Shown here: one piece after another, positions 8,025 through 17,245 of the stretch
Position numbering within the stretch: position 1 is the first letter of the stretch
Layout: each line of letters starts with the position of its first letter
Source: CAVWNR01 sp963756525
GTDB taxonomy: Bacteria; Actinomycetota; Actinomycetes; Mycobacteriales; Jatrophihabitantaceae
Reading direction: 5' to 3'
NCBI GenBank assembly: GCA_963756525.1
Contig: CAVWNR010000002.1
Coordinates: 62,001-126,000, forward strand
Length of the DNA: 64,000 nucleotides
Made by a program: the position numbers and the translations under genes
Notes under the pieces: generated by a model
The model's database searches: none
What the model was told of the DNA's origin: nothing
What the model saw: only the letters and a program-made list of their open reading frames with translations

Positions 8025-8405
8025 CTAGGCCAGTGCCGCGCGAACATGCTCAGGGACGGGAACCGGCCGCCCCGACTTGTCGGTGTGCACGTACACCGTC
8101 TCGACGGTGGCGCACTCGCGTCCGGACGCAAGCAGGTCGAACCGGATGACGAGGCTCGTGCGCCCGATCCGGGTGCAGCGCGCGTAGACGTCGACGCGGT
8201 CGTGCCAGCGCGCCGGCCCGCTCCAAGTCAGCGTCGTGGTCGCGAGCCGGACGTCGTCGGCGAAGCCGGGCAGGCCACGCCGCACGAACAGCGCGCCCGC
8301 CGCCTCGTCGCAGTAGGTGAGGTAGTGGGCGTTGAAGACCACGCCCTGCTGGTCCGCCTCCGCGTACCGCACCGGCGCGCTCCACGTCGGCTCGTCGCGG
8401 CTCAT
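8025..8405 (-). CDS. acyl-CoA thioesterase, hotdog fold (4HBT/YbgC-like)
   Basis: A 126-residue single hotdog-domain protein. The motif RYAEADQQGVVFNAHYLTYCDEA carries the active-site Asp and the Tyr/Asn/His pattern of the 4-hydroxybenzoyl-CoA thioesterase/YbgC group, which hydrolyse acyl-CoA or acyl-ACP thioesters in the cytoplasm. The usual beta sheet follows (TTTLTWSGPARWHDRVDVYA). The gene is monocistronic between two unrelated small genes. Chain-length or aromatic preference cannot be read from sequence. Confidence 0.85.
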   Translation of the reverse strand: MSRDEPTWSAPVRYAEADQQGVVFNAHYLTYCDEAAGALFVRRGLPGFADDVRLATTTLTWSGPARWHDRVDVYARCTRIGRTSLVIRFDLLASGRECATVETVYVHTDKSGRPVPVPEHVRAALA

Positions 8406-8511
8406 GACCCGAGTCTGTCAGCCGGGCGCCGCAGCCGTGCATGCCCGCCCGAGTCACGCATGGCAGACTGGATACCCAGCTAATTCCTGAGACGCCGCCG
8501 GAAAGGCTGAC

Positions 8512-8718
8512 GTGATGGCCCGCACCAGTACCCTGCCGGAGCCGTACCGGGCCCGTCGGCGAGCCGAACCCGAGGTCGACTTCCACATCTCCGAGCTCGC
8601 CACCATGAACGCCGGAGCGATGGCGCCCTGGGGCGACATCGAGCTGCCGGTTCCGCACGAACTGCTGAACTACGAGCACCCGGGCCCCGCCGACCGGCCC
8701 AACCTCGCCGGCGCCTGA
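8512..8718 (+). CDS. small conserved hypothetical protein
   Basis: A 67-68-residue soluble protein. It starts at a GTG (8512) or the ATG immediately after (8515), with a GAAAGG ribosome site just upstream. It is rich in Pro, Arg and acidic residues (VDFHISELATMNAGAMAPWG, then ELPVPHELLNYEHPGPADRP). It lies 19 nt before the helicase-associated gene on the same strand and is probably co-transcribed with it. No function is assigned. Confidence 0.6.
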   Translation: MMARTSTLPEPYRARRRAEPEVDFHISELATMNAGAMAPWGDIELPVPHELLNYEHPGPADRPNLAGA

Positions 8719-8737
8719 GCCGCGGCAGTCCGCGACC

Positions 8738-11137
8738 ATGGCGTCGCCCACGCCGCATCCGACGCGCGCCGCCGCGACGTCGCTGACGGAGTGGCTGCGC
8801 CGGCGCAGCGACCACGGACTCGCCGAGCTGCTGCGCCGCAGGCCCGATCTGGGGCTTCCGGCGCCGGCCGACCTCGCCGCGCTGGCGAGCCGGGCAGCTG
8901 TGCGCACGTCGGTGGCGAGGGCCGTCGACGGCCTCGACGCGTTCACCCTGCGCGTCCTGGAGGCGCTGGCGCTCGTCGGAGACGACGGGCAGCCTGTCGA
9001 TCTCGCCGCGGCGCGCAGCCTGCTGGCCGGCGCGCCCGACCACGCCGTCGCCCGGTCGATCGACGAGCTGCGTGAGCTCGCCCTGATCTGGGGTGACGAC
9101 GACCGGGTGCACCTCGTCAGCCCCGTCGCCGACGCGGTGGGCCGGTACCCGGCCGGCCTGGGGCGCCCCGCGGAACAGCTGCTGCACGCCGTGTCGGAAG
9201 TCGCGCTCGCGCCCGTGCTCCAGACGCTCGACCTCCCGCCGGCCGGGCAACCCGACGCCGGCGCCGCCGTCGCGGACGCCGTCCTTACCCGGCTGCCCGA
9301 GCTACTCGCCGAGCGCGAACGCGCCGAGCGCGAGGTGCTGGACCGGCTGGCGGCGGGGCCGCCGATCGGCCAGGTTCGCGACGCGCTCGTGCCGGACGCG
9401 ATCGCGGACGGCACGACCCCGCCCCATCGGCTGATCGCCCACGGGCTGCTCGTCCCGATCGACTCGCAGACCGTCGAGCTGCCCCGCGAGGTCGGCCTGG
9501 CGATGCGCGGCACGCGACCGCTGGGGCCGCTGGAGCCCGATCCGCCGGTGATCGCCACACGGGAACGCACGCCCGCCGAGCTGGACCGGCTGGGCGCCAC
9601 GGCCGTCCTCGACCTGCTCCGGCTCGTCGCCGCGTTGGGCGACGCGTGGACGGCCCATCCGCCGGCCGTGCTGCGCACCGGCGGCCTCGGTATGCGCGAG
9701 CTGCGCCGAACCGCTCGCGAGCTCGACGTCGCCGAACCGGTCGCCACGGTGTTGATCGAGACCGCCGCCGCGGCCGGACTGCTCGCGACCACGCACGGGC
9801 CGGAACCCGTCCTGCTGCCGACCCCGGACTTCGACGCCTGGCGCCGACGCGAGCCGGCCATCCAGTGGGGAACGCTCGCCGCGGCCTGGCTGGCAATGAC
9901 CCGCCAGCCCAGCCTTGTCGGCCAGCGCGACGACCGGGACCGGATGATCACCCCGCTCGGCCCGGACGGCGAGCGGGGCACCGCTGCGGCGCTGCGCCGG
10001 CACGCGCTGGGCGCGCTCGCCGACCTCGCTGCGGGCGCCGCACCGGCCGACCCCGGCGACGTGCTGGCCCGGCTGGCCTGGCAGGCGCCGCGCCGCGCCA
10101 CCGCGCAACGCCCGTTCGCCGACGCGGTGCTCACCGAAGCCGACGTGCTTGGCGTGACCGCGGCGGGCGGGCTCACCGGGTACGGACGGGCGCTGCTGAA
10201 TGATGCGATGTCTGCGGCCGAGGAGGCGCTGCGCGCGGCGCTCCCCGAGCCGGTCGACCACGTGCTAGTCCAGCCCGACCTCACCGTCGTCGTGCCCGGT
10301 CCGCCGACGCCGGAGCTCGGCGCGGCGCTCGCGGCGGCGGCCGACCTCGAGTCGTCCGGCGGCGCCAGCGTCTACCGGATCACCGAGTCGTCCGTGCGGC
10401 GCGCGCTGGACACCGGGCGCAGCGGCGCCGACCTCGCGGCGCTGTTCGCCGAGCGGTCCCGCACGCCGGTGCCGCAGGCACTGAGCTATCTGATCGAGGA
10501 CGTGGCGCGCCGGCACGGCGTGCTGCGCGCCGGCGCGACGGCGGCCTACCTGCGCTGCGACGACGAGGCGCTGCTGCAGCGGGTGCTCGCCGACCGGACG
10601 GTGACCGCGTTGCAGCTGCGGCGGATCGCGCCGACAGTGGCCGTCTCGCCGGCGCCGGTGGCCCGGATCCTGGACGCGCTGCGCGAGGCGGGGTACGCGC
10701 CGTCGGCGGAGGCTCCCGGCGGGGCGGTGCTCGACCTCGCCGCCGACACCCCGCGCGCCCCGTCCCGGCCCGCGTCGCGGCTGGCCCGCGTCCGGCCGGC
10801 CGCCGACTCGCCGGCGCACCGCGCGGAGCTGGTCCGGCGGATGCGCTCCGGCGATCAGCTCTCGGAGCTCGCGCGCCGCGCCCGGCCGGTCGCGCAGCTG
10901 GTGCCGGGGGTCACCACGGCGGCGATGCTGGCGCGGCTGCGCGACGCGATCCGGGCCGGCGACACGATCTGGCTGGACTACGTCGACAACCAGGGCCGGC
11001 CGTCGCAGCGCACGATCGCACCGATCTCGATGGCCGGCGGGATGCTGCGGGGTCACGACTCGCGGACCGGACACCTGGAGGCGTTCGCGCTGCATCACAT
11101 CACGGCGGTCGGCACCGTCGACGAGGGGCAGGCGTGA
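8738..11137 (+). CDS. helicase-associated domain protein (Helicase_C_3/XPB-partner type)
   Basis: A 799-residue protein made of repeated helical, winged-helix-like units starting SLTEWLRRRSDHGLAELLRRRPD, without Walker motifs. The C-terminal WYL-like segment AIRAGDTIWLDYVDNQGRPS precedes IAPISMAGGMLRGHDSRTGH. This matches the actinobacterial family annotated as helicase C-terminal or XPB-associated, usually encoded beside an XPB-type helicase. Here the XPB gene follows 2.5 kb downstream, separated by a two-component system. Its stop overlaps the GTG of the histidine kinase gene. A DNA-repair role is inferred from the partner gene only. Confidence 0.82.
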   Translation: MASPTPHPTRAAATSLTEWLRRRSDHGLAELLRRRPDLGLPAPADLAALASRAAVRTSVARAVDGLDAFTLRVLEALALVGDDGQPVDLAAARSLLAGAPDHAVARSIDELRELALIWGDDDRVHLVSPVADAVGRYPAGLGRPAEQLLHAVSEVALAPVLQTLDLPPAGQPDAGAAVADAVLTRLPELLAERERAEREVLDRLAAGPPIGQVRDALVPDAIADGTTPPHRLIAHGLLVPIDSQTVELPREVGLAMRGTRPLGPLEPDPPVIATRERTPAELDRLGATAVLDLLRLVAALGDAWTAHPPAVLRTGGLGMRELRRTARELDVAEPVATVLIETAAAAGLLATTHGPEPVLLPTPDFDAWRRREPAIQWGTLAAAWLAMTRQPSLVGQRDDRDRMITPLGPDGERGTAAALRRHALGALADLAAGAAPADPGDVLARLAWQAPRRATAQRPFADAVLTEADVLGVTAAGGLTGYGRALLNDAMSAAEEALRAALPEPVDHVLVQPDLTVVVPGPPTPELGAALAAAADLESSGGASVYRITESSVRRALDTGRSGADLAALFAERSRTPVPQALSYLIEDVARRHGVLRAGATAAYLRCDDEALLQRVLADRTVTALQLRRIAPTVAVSPAPVARILDALREAGYAPSAEAPGGAVLDLAADTPRAPSRPASRLARVRPAADSPAHRAELVRRMRSGDQLSELARRARPVAQLVPGVTTAAMLARLRDAIRAGDTIWLDYVDNQGRPSQRTIAPISMAGGMLRGHDSRTGHLEAFALHHITAVGTVDEGQA

Positions 11138-12282
11138 GCGAGGCGCCGGCAGCGCGAGTTGTCGACGGCCGATCGGCCCAACGGTGGCCGCGCGAGGTAC
11201 CCGACTGGTGGTTGGTGATCGCCTGGGCCGGCATCATCGCGGTCACCGTCGCAGCGGCGCCGTACGTCTGGTCGAAGCTCGCGAGCGGCCTGCTCATGCT
11301 GGTGGCCTTCGCCGCGCTGCGGCTGGGCCTGCGCGGCCGCCCCCGCCTGTGGCCGGCCTCAGTGGTCGTCGCGCTGGTCGCCGGCCTGGTCGCGACCGTG
11401 CTGGCGCCGGCCGGGGTCGCTGAGATCGCGGTGGTGCTGGCGGCATCCCGGATGCCGGTCGCGTTCACCGGGCGCGCGCTCACCGTGCTTACCGTGCTCG
11501 CGACGCTCGCGTTCGCCGCTGCAGTCGGCTGGGTCTCGAAGAGCGCCGCGGGCGTGCTCGCCGGTGCGGCGATTCCGGTGCTCGTGCAGCGGGCCACCGA
11601 GCGGCGCGAGCTGGTCGTCGAGCGCGACCGTGCCCGGGCGCTGCTCGCCGAGGTGCAGGCCGGCCGGGAGGCCGAGGCGCAGGCGGCGGCACTGCGCGAG
11701 CGCGGCCGGATCGCCCGGGACATGCACGACGTGCTGGCGCACAGCCTCGCCGGGCTCTCCTTGCAGCTGCAGGCCACCCGTGCGGTCGCTGCCCGCAGCG
11801 GCGCCGGCCCCGAGATCATGCAGCCGCTGGAGAAGGCCGCCGACCTGGCACGCGACGGCGTGGCCGAGGCGCGCGCCGCGGTGAGCGCGCTGCGCGACCC
11901 GGGCGGGCTCGGGCTGGACGCCCTGCCGGCCCTCGTCGAGCGGCACCCGGGTGCGGCCCGGCTCACCGTGTGCGGCGAACCGGCGACGGTCCGACCGGAG
12001 GCCGGCCACGCGGTCTACCGAGCGGTGCAGGAGGCGCTCACCAACGCCGCCCGGTACTCACCCGGCTCGCCGGTAGACGTCGAGTTGGCGTGGCGGCCGG
12101 GCGAGCTGCGCGCCCGCATCGACGACGCCGGCCCGTCGCCGGGTCGACCGCCGCTGACCGGGCAAGGCAGCGGGCTGGGCCTCGCCGGGATGCAGGAGCG
12201 GGTCGAGCAGGTGGGCGGCACGCTGCGGGCCGGGCCGCGCCCGGACGGCGGTTGGCGGGTGGAGGTCGTGGTGCCGACATGA
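11134..12282 (+). CDS. NarL-type sensor histidine kinase
   Basis: A 382-residue membrane kinase. About five hydrophobic segments fill residues 25-150. A coiled linker (VERDRARALLAEVQAGREAE) leads to the HisKA_3 dimerisation box RGRIARDMHDVLAHSLAGLS, which contains the phosphoacceptor His. The HATPase domain follows with the N box EALTNAARYSPG and the glycine box GQGSGLGLAGMQERV. The GTG start overlaps the helicase-associated gene stop, and the gene ends in an ATGA overlap with its response regulator. The stimulus is unknown; no extracellular sensor domain is apparent. Confidence 0.93.
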   Translation: MSEAPAARVVDGRSAQRWPREVPDWWLVIAWAGIIAVTVAAAPYVWSKLASGLLMLVAFAALRLGLRGRPRLWPASVVVALVAGLVATVLAPAGVAEIAVVLAASRMPVAFTGRALTVLTVLATLAFAAAVGWVSKSAAGVLAGAAIPVLVQRATERRELVVERDRARALLAEVQAGREAEAQAAALRERGRIARDMHDVLAHSLAGLSLQLQATRAVAARSGAGPEIMQPLEKAADLARDGVAEARAAVSALRDPGGLGLDALPALVERHPGAARLTVCGEPATVRPEAGHAVYRAVQEALTNAARYSPGSPVDVELAWRPGELRARIDDAGPSPGRPPLTGQGSGLGLAGMQERVEQVGGTLRAGPRPDGGWRVEVVVPT

Positions 12283-12938
12283 TTCGGGTGGTGCTGGCCG
12301 ATGACCAGGCGGTGGTCCGTGACGGGCTGGTGCTGCTGCTGTCCGCGAGCGAGGACGTCGAGGTGGCCGGCGCCGCCGCGGACGGGCGGCAGGCGTTGCA
12401 GCTGATCCTCGACACGCGCCCGGACGTCGCGTTGCTCGACCTGCGCATGCCCGGGCTCACCGGCGCGCAGATCGCCGCGGAGCTCGCGCGACAGGCGCCG
12501 GAGGTGCGCGTGCTCATCCTGACCACGTTCGCCGATGACGACGCGGTGCTGCCGGCGCTGCGGGCCGGTGCCGCCGGATACCTGACCAAGGACGCCACCG
12601 GCGAGCAGTTGGCCGACGCGATCCGCGACGTGGCGGCCGGCCGCACGGTGCTCGATCCGAACGTGCAGCGCCGGTTGGTCGAGTTGGTCCGCGACGGCCC
12701 GGCGGCCGCCCCGGAGCCGGCTCCCGAGCCTTCCGACATCCCGGAGGGGCTCACCCGCCGCGAGGTGGACGTCGTCCGGCTAGTGGCCGAGGGGCTCTCC
12801 AACACCCAGATCGCCCGCCGGCTCGTCGTCAGCGAGGCCACCGTGAAGACCCATCTCAACCACGTGCTCTCCAAGCTGGACGTCGATGGCCGGCCGGGCC
12901 TGGTCGCCTGGGCGTGGCGGCACGGCCTGGCCGGCTGA
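12279..12938 (+). CDS. NarL/LuxR-type response regulator
   Basis: A 219-residue regulator. The receiver domain has the acidic pair (VVLADDQ), the phosphoacceptor Asp in VALLDLRMPGLTG, the conserved Thr in LILTTFADDD and the Lys in YLTKDATGEQLAD. A Pro-rich linker leads to a LuxR-type HTH (LTRREVDVVRLVAEGLSNTQ, then TVKTHLNHVLSKL). It is coupled to the kinase by an ATGA overlap. A strong hairpin follows. The convergent membrane-protein gene next door is a possible target, but no operator was identified. Confidence 0.95.
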   Translation: MIRVVLADDQAVVRDGLVLLLSASEDVEVAGAAADGRQALQLILDTRPDVALLDLRMPGLTGAQIAAELARQAPEVRVLILTTFADDDAVLPALRAGAAGYLTKDATGEQLADAIRDVAAGRTVLDPNVQRRLVELVRDGPAAAPEPAPEPSDIPEGLTRREVDVVRLVAEGLSNTQIARRLVVSEATVKTHLNHVLSKLDVDGRPGLVAWAWRHGLAG

Positions 12939-12952
12939 CCCGGACACGATTC

Positions 12953-12986
12953 GGCCGCCAGCGCTCAGATAGCCGCGCTGGCGGCC
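12953..12986. terminator. bidirectional hairpin terminator
   Basis: A perfect 12-bp GC-rich stem (GGCCGCCAGCGC and its complement) with a 10-nt loop lies between the convergent response regulator and membrane-protein genes. Termination of both transcripts is the likely role. Confidence 0.7.
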
Positions 12987-12999
12987 AAACCCGGGACGG

Positions 13000-13530
13000 T
13001 CAGACGCTGGCGAACGCCCTCGGCTGAACCGGCCGGTACTCGGCCTGCGCCCGCTGGCCGCGGACGTAGAGGATCGCGACCCGGCTGACCACCTCGGCCA
13101 GTGCCATCAGCACCAACGCCGCGGTCCACGCATACCCGCTCGTGATGTGGTGCGCCGCGCTGAACCGGCCGATGGCGCTCCCGCCGCCGTTGTTCGCCCA
13201 GATCGCGAACGCGAACCGCGAGCCCATGCCGAGCACCCAGAGCGCCGCGGCGGCTGCGCCTGCCTTGACGAGCGGGTACTGGCCGCCGTCCGAGCGGACC
13301 CGGGTGACCAGGCCGCTCGCCAGGCCGATCGCCGCCCCCACACCGGTCAGCGTGGCGACAAGGATCAGGTCGTTGCCCGCGGTCGGGATGCCGTGCAGGT
13401 AGCTCTGGGCGACGACCGCCACGATGATCAACGGCAGGAGCAGGGCGCGCCGGCTGAGGCGGCTCTCGCGGATCTGGCGCAGCACGAGCAGGACCAGGAC
13501 GGTGTCGGTGAGGTAATCGGTGAATGTCAT
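13000..13530 (-). CDS. multi-pass integral membrane protein
   Basis: A 176-residue protein with about five hydrophobic helices starting MTFTDYLTDTVLVLLVLRQI, separated by short polar loops (RQIRESRLSRR, TRVRSDGGQY). The helix arrangement recalls CcdC/DUF1453-like membrane proteins, but I cannot confirm that. It is convergent with the two-component system and divergent from the XPB helicase. An association with the adjacent kinase-regulator pair is possible by position only. Confidence 0.65.
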   Translation of the reverse strand: MTFTDYLTDTVLVLLVLRQIRESRLSRRALLLPLIIVAVVAQSYLHGIPTAGNDLILVATLTGVGAAIGLASGLVTRVRSDGGQYPLVKAGAAAAALWVLGMGSRFAFAIWANNGGGSAIGRFSAAHHITSGYAWTAALVLMALAEVVSRVAILYVRGQRAQAEYRPVQPRAFASV

Positions 13531-13669
13531 GCCTCAAGGCTGGCGTCTCGCGCGCCGGCGCGAATCAACCCGCGGGTGGAGACCGGGTTGAGGTTTGCCC
13601 GCGTGGAACACGCCGGCTGTCGGACCCGTTTGGGAGAATGCGCCAAGAACCCGACCCACCTGGAGCACC

Positions 13670-15328
13670 GTGTCCCAGCCCTCTGACGGCCCGCTGATCG
13701 TCCAGTCCGACAAGACCCTGCTGCTCGAGGTCGACCACCCCCGCGCAGCCGACGCGCGCGCCGCGATCGCGCCGTTCGCCGAGCTGGAGCGATCGCCCGA
13801 GCACGTGCACACCTACCGGCTCACCCCGCTCGGGCTGTGGAACGCCCGGGCGGCCGGCCACGACGCCGAGCAGGTCGTCGACGCGCTTGTCCGGTACTCG
13901 AGATACGCGGTGCCGCACGCCCTGCTCGTCGACGTCGCCGACACGATGGACCGCTACGGCCGCCTGCAGCTCGCCAAGCACCCCGCGCACGGGCTGGTGC
14001 TGATCTCGTTGGATCGCGCCGTCCTGGAAGAGGTGCTGCGCAGCAAGAAGATCGCGCCGATGCTGGGCGCGCGCATCGACGCGGACACCGTCATCGTCCA
14101 CGCGTCCGAGCGGGGCCGGCTCAAGCAGGCGCTGCTCAAGGTGGGCTGGCCGGCCGAGGACCTCGCCGGGTATGTCGACGGCGAGGCGCATGCGGTCGAG
14201 CTGCGCGAGGACAGCTGGCAGCTTCGCGACTACCAGCACCAGGCCGTCGAGTCGTTCTGGGCCGGCGGCTCCGGCGTGGTGGTGCTTCCCTGCGGCGCCG
14301 GCAAGACGCTGGTGGGCGCGGCCGCCATGGCGCAGGCCAAGGCGACCACCCTCATCCTGGTGACCAACACCGTCGCCGGGCGGCAATGGAAGCGAGAACT
14401 GTTGGCGCGAACGTCACTGACCGAGGAGGAGATCGGCGAGTACTCCGGAGAGCGCAAGCAGATCCGTCCGGTCACCATCGCGACGTACCAGATCATGACG
14501 ACTCGGCGTAAGGGCGAGTACCGGCACCTGGAGCTCTTCGACTCCCGCGACTGGGGCTTGATCATCTACGACGAGGTGCACCTGCTGCCGGCACCGATCT
14601 TCCGGCTCACCGCCGACCTGCAGTCCCGGCGCCGGCTGGGCCTGACCGCGACACTCATCCGTGAGGACGGCCGGGAGGGCGACGTGTTCAGCCTGATCGG
14701 GCCCAAGCGCTACGACGCGCCGTGGAAGGACATCGAGAACCAGGGCTGGATCGCACCGGCGGTCTGCACCGAGGTGCGGGTGACGCTCACCGACGCCGAG
14801 CGGATGAGCTACGCCACGTCCGAACCGGAGGACCGCTACCACGTCGCGGCCGTCGCCCGGACGAAGCTACCGGTGATCAAGACGATCGTCGACCAGCACC
14901 CGGATGACCAGGTGCTGGTCATCGGCGCCTACCTCGACCAGCTCGACGACGTCGCCGCCGAGCTCGACGGCGCGCCGATCATCCAGGGTTCGACGACCAA
15001 CCGCGAGCGGGAGCGGCTCTACGACGCGTTCCGGGCGGGCGAGCAGCGGGTGCTGGTGGTGAGCAAGGTCGCGAACTTCTCCATCGACCTGCCCGAGGCG
15101 GCGGTCGCGGTGCAGGTGTCCGGCACGTTCGGGTCGCGGCAGGAGGAGGCGCAGCGGCTCGGCCGCGTGCTGCGGCCCAAGCACGACGGCCGGCAGGCGC
15201 ACTTCTACACCGTGGTCGCCCGCGACACCCTCGACTCGGAGTACGCGGCGCACCGGCAGCGGTTCCTCGCCGAGCAGGGCTACGCCTACACGATCGTCGA
15301 CGCCGACGACCTGCTCCGCCCGATCTAG
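13670..15328 (+). CDS. XPB-type DNA repair helicase
   Basis: A 552-residue superfamily 2 helicase. I chose the GTG at 13670 (VSQPSDGPLIVQSDKTLLLE), preceded by GGAG, because upstream residues are non-conserved. Domains in order: an N-terminal damage-recognition-like region, Walker A LPCGAGKT, the XPB-type DEVH box IIYDEVHLLPA, motif III LGLTATLIREDG, and a C-terminal RecA fold ending in motif VI QRLGRVLRPK. Actinobacterial XPB proteins are 3'-5' DNA helicases related to the eukaryotic TFIIH subunit. Its usual partner gene lies upstream at 8738. Confidence 0.95.
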   Translation: MSQPSDGPLIVQSDKTLLLEVDHPRAADARAAIAPFAELERSPEHVHTYRLTPLGLWNARAAGHDAEQVVDALVRYSRYAVPHALLVDVADTMDRYGRLQLAKHPAHGLVLISLDRAVLEEVLRSKKIAPMLGARIDADTVIVHASERGRLKQALLKVGWPAEDLAGYVDGEAHAVELREDSWQLRDYQHQAVESFWAGGSGVVVLPCGAGKTLVGAAAMAQAKATTLILVTNTVAGRQWKRELLARTSLTEEEIGEYSGERKQIRPVTIATYQIMTTRRKGEYRHLELFDSRDWGLIIYDEVHLLPAPIFRLTADLQSRRRLGLTATLIREDGREGDVFSLIGPKRYDAPWKDIENQGWIAPAVCTEVRVTLTDAERMSYATSEPEDRYHVAAVARTKLPVIKTIVDQHPDDQVLVIGAYLDQLDDVAAELDGAPIIQGSTTNRERERLYDAFRAGEQRVLVVSKVANFSIDLPEAAVAVQVSGTFGSRQEEAQRLGRVLRPKHDGRQAHFYTVVARDTLDSEYAAHRQRFLAEQGYAYTIVDADDLLRPI

Positions 15329-15438
15329 TCCGGGCGACCGGTCCGACGCAGGGCGGCGCAACGGATAGCGGCGATGGCCGCCCCGACGCTGTGGACAGCC
15401 GAAGTCGTTCGGTCGGCAGGATCGGCTACCTTCGCGCG

Positions 15439-16104
15439 ATGCTGGTACGGGACGTGCCTCTCGACGACCGGCCTCGGGAGAGGCTGGCTCGGCTGGGCGC
15501 CGAGGCGCTATCCGACCGGGACCTCGTCGCGGTCCTGGTCGGTACGGGAGGGTCGGCCGGCGCGAGCGCCCACGCACTCGCGGAGCGGTTGCTGGCCGAG
15601 TTCGGCGGAATGTCCACACTCGCTCGAGTCGAGGTCGCCGATCTCTGCCGGGTTCGCGGCGTGGGAGCGGCCAAGGCTGCCGCCCTGCGCGCTGCCTTCG
15701 AGCTCGCTCGGCGGGTCAACGCACGCGTCGACCGGCCCGTCCTCGGATCGTCGTCGGACATTGCCGCCGCCGCACGACCGTGGCTGGATGCACGTTCACG
15801 TGAACGCGTCGTCGTGCTGTCGTGCGACAAGAGGCTGCGCCTGCTCGGTGTCGACGTGGTGAGCGAAGGCGCGGCGGATTCGGCGCCGCTGCCGATGCGC
15901 GAGACGCTCGCAGCCGTCCTGCGCCGGGACGGGACGGCGTTCGCCGTGGCGCACAACCACCCGGCAGGCGACCCGACGCCCAGCGCGGCCGACGTTCGCT
16001 GCACTCACGCGCTGACCGATGCGGCGGCAACGATCGGCGTGCGCCTGCTCGATCACGTGATCCTTGCCGGGACCCAGTGGCGGTCGGTTACCGCGACCCG
16101 CTGA
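15439..16104 (+). CDS. radC: RadC-family JAB/MPN domain protein
   Basis: A 221-residue protein. Residues 1-100 include the UPF0758 N-domain (RERLARLGAEALSDRDLVAV) and a helix-hairpin-helix (LCRVRGVGAAKAAALRAAF). The C-terminal JAMM metal site HNHPAGDPTPSAAD is intact, so a metallo-isopeptidase-like or nuclease-like activity is chemically possible. The true role of RadC is unsettled, and it is frequent on mobile and defence islands. Its 3' end overlaps the convergent hsdS by 17 nt, placing it at the edge of the restriction island. Confidence 0.92.
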   Translation: MLVRDVPLDDRPRERLARLGAEALSDRDLVAVLVGTGGSAGASAHALAERLLAEFGGMSTLARVEVADLCRVRGVGAAKAAALRAAFELARRVNARVDRPVLGSSSDIAAAARPWLDARSRERVVVLSCDKRLRLLGVDVVSEGAADSAPLPMRETLAAVLRRDGTAFAVAHNHPAGDPTPSAADVRCTHALTDAAATIGVRLLDHVILAGTQWRSVTATR

Positions 16105-17245
16105 ACACCTCGTTCAGCATGGCCGGCACGATCGCGTCTCGGAGCTCTGCGCGACTCTGTTCGAGATCCCTCAGCCCGGCGAGTTGCTGTGCCGCTTGGG
16201 CGAACCGACGCTGATCGTCCGGCGGAGGGACAGGGATGGGAAGTGCCTCGAACCGATCGATCGCCAGAGTTCGGTTGCGGTCGGCCGATCCCGGCGAGGC
16301 CCCGCCGAGAAGCGCGCGACCCCGGTCGCTGAGGAGGTACTCCAAGGCGAAGTGGAGATCGATCTGGGACTTGTCTCGTGGCACGTACGGCAAGAACCGG
16401 TTCGAAGCGATCCGGGCGCCATCGGCCGCCGCGCTGAGCGCGACTGCGCCCTCCCATGCCTTGATATTGCTGACGATCAACGCCCCGGGCGGGAACGTAA
16501 AGTAGCGAAGCCTGCCGAGGTCACTTCCGACAACGGAGGGGTAACGGATGAGGCCGCGGCCGAAGGACCGAACTCCGATCTGCCGGTACTGCTCAGTGCT
16601 GACGACTTCAGCCGGCTCCCGCCGAAGGGCAAACAACTCGCCGATCGGGTGCAGCGGCGCGCTTTCGCAAACCGTCGACACAAGAACCGCGCGGAGACGA
16701 TCAACGCGATTGCGAACGGAGTCCGCCAGTGCGTCGGCGGACTGTAGACGATCGGTCGCTGCCGCAAGCCGAGCGGCGATGCGGCGCTGTTCGTCCAGCG
16801 GCGGCAGCGGGATCTTCAGGCGTTCGAAGCCAGCCTGTGACAGCGTGCGGTTGCGGTCGGCCGACCCCGGCGACTCACTGCCGAGTCGGCGGATTCCCTC
16901 ATCGCTCAGCAGGAAGGCACGAATGAAGTCGACATCGATCTCGTGGGCTCGTCGCGGGACGTAGAACAGAAATCGATTCGAGGCGACTAGCTCGCGCCAG
17001 TTCGATGGCGAGATGGCGACGGCACCCTCCCATGCCTTGATGTTGCTGATCGCCAGAGCGTTCGGCGGGAAGGAGAAGTAGCGGAGCTTGCTAAGGCCCG
17101 ATGGTGGACAGGGCGGATAGGTAAAGAGCCCTTTGCCGAAGGAACGGATACCTACCTGCGTGTAGGTGCCCATCGGGTCGACGTCGACCGGCTGGCGGTC
17201 AAGCTCAAGTACCTCGCCAGCTGGGACCTCGGGCCAGCGGCTCAC
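16088..17245 (-). CDS. hsdS: type I restriction-modification specificity subunit
   Basis: A 385-residue HsdS that starts at a GTG inside the hsdM stop (GTGA). It has two target-recognition halves, residues about 28-165 and 219-357, which align to each other at an offset of about 192. Shared motifs include IRSFGKGL/VRSFGRGL, SNIKAWEGAVA, SPGSADRNRTL and the conserved-region helices starting DEQRR/DDQRR. HsdS directs the HsdM2S methylase and the R2M2S nuclease to a bipartite DNA site. Here the similarity of the two TRDs predicts two similar or identical half-sites. Confidence 0.93.
   Translation of the reverse strand: MSRWPEVPAGEVLELDRQPVDVDPMGTYTQVGIRSFGKGLFTYPPCPPSGLSKLRYFSFPPNALAISNIKAWEGAVAISPSNWRELVASNRFLFYVPRRAHEIDVDFIRAFLLSDEGIRRLGSESPGSADRNRTLSQAGFERLKIPLPPLDEQRRIAARLAAATDRLQSADALADSVRNRVDRLRAVLVSTVCESAPLHPIGELFALRREPAEVVSTEQYRQIGVRSFGRGLIRYPSVVGSDLGRLRYFTFPPGALIVSNIKAWEGAVALSAAADGARIASNRFLPYVPRDKSQIDLHFALEYLLSDRGRALLGGASPGSADRNRTLAIDRFEALPIPVPPPDDQRRFAQAAQQLAGLRDLEQSRAELRDAIVPAMLNEVFSGSR

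Noticed and set aside
8050..10284. 744-codon minus-strand frame opposite the helicase-associated gene
   Set aside because: Ser/Arg/Ala-rich antisense translation; the plus-strand protein has clear domain patterns.
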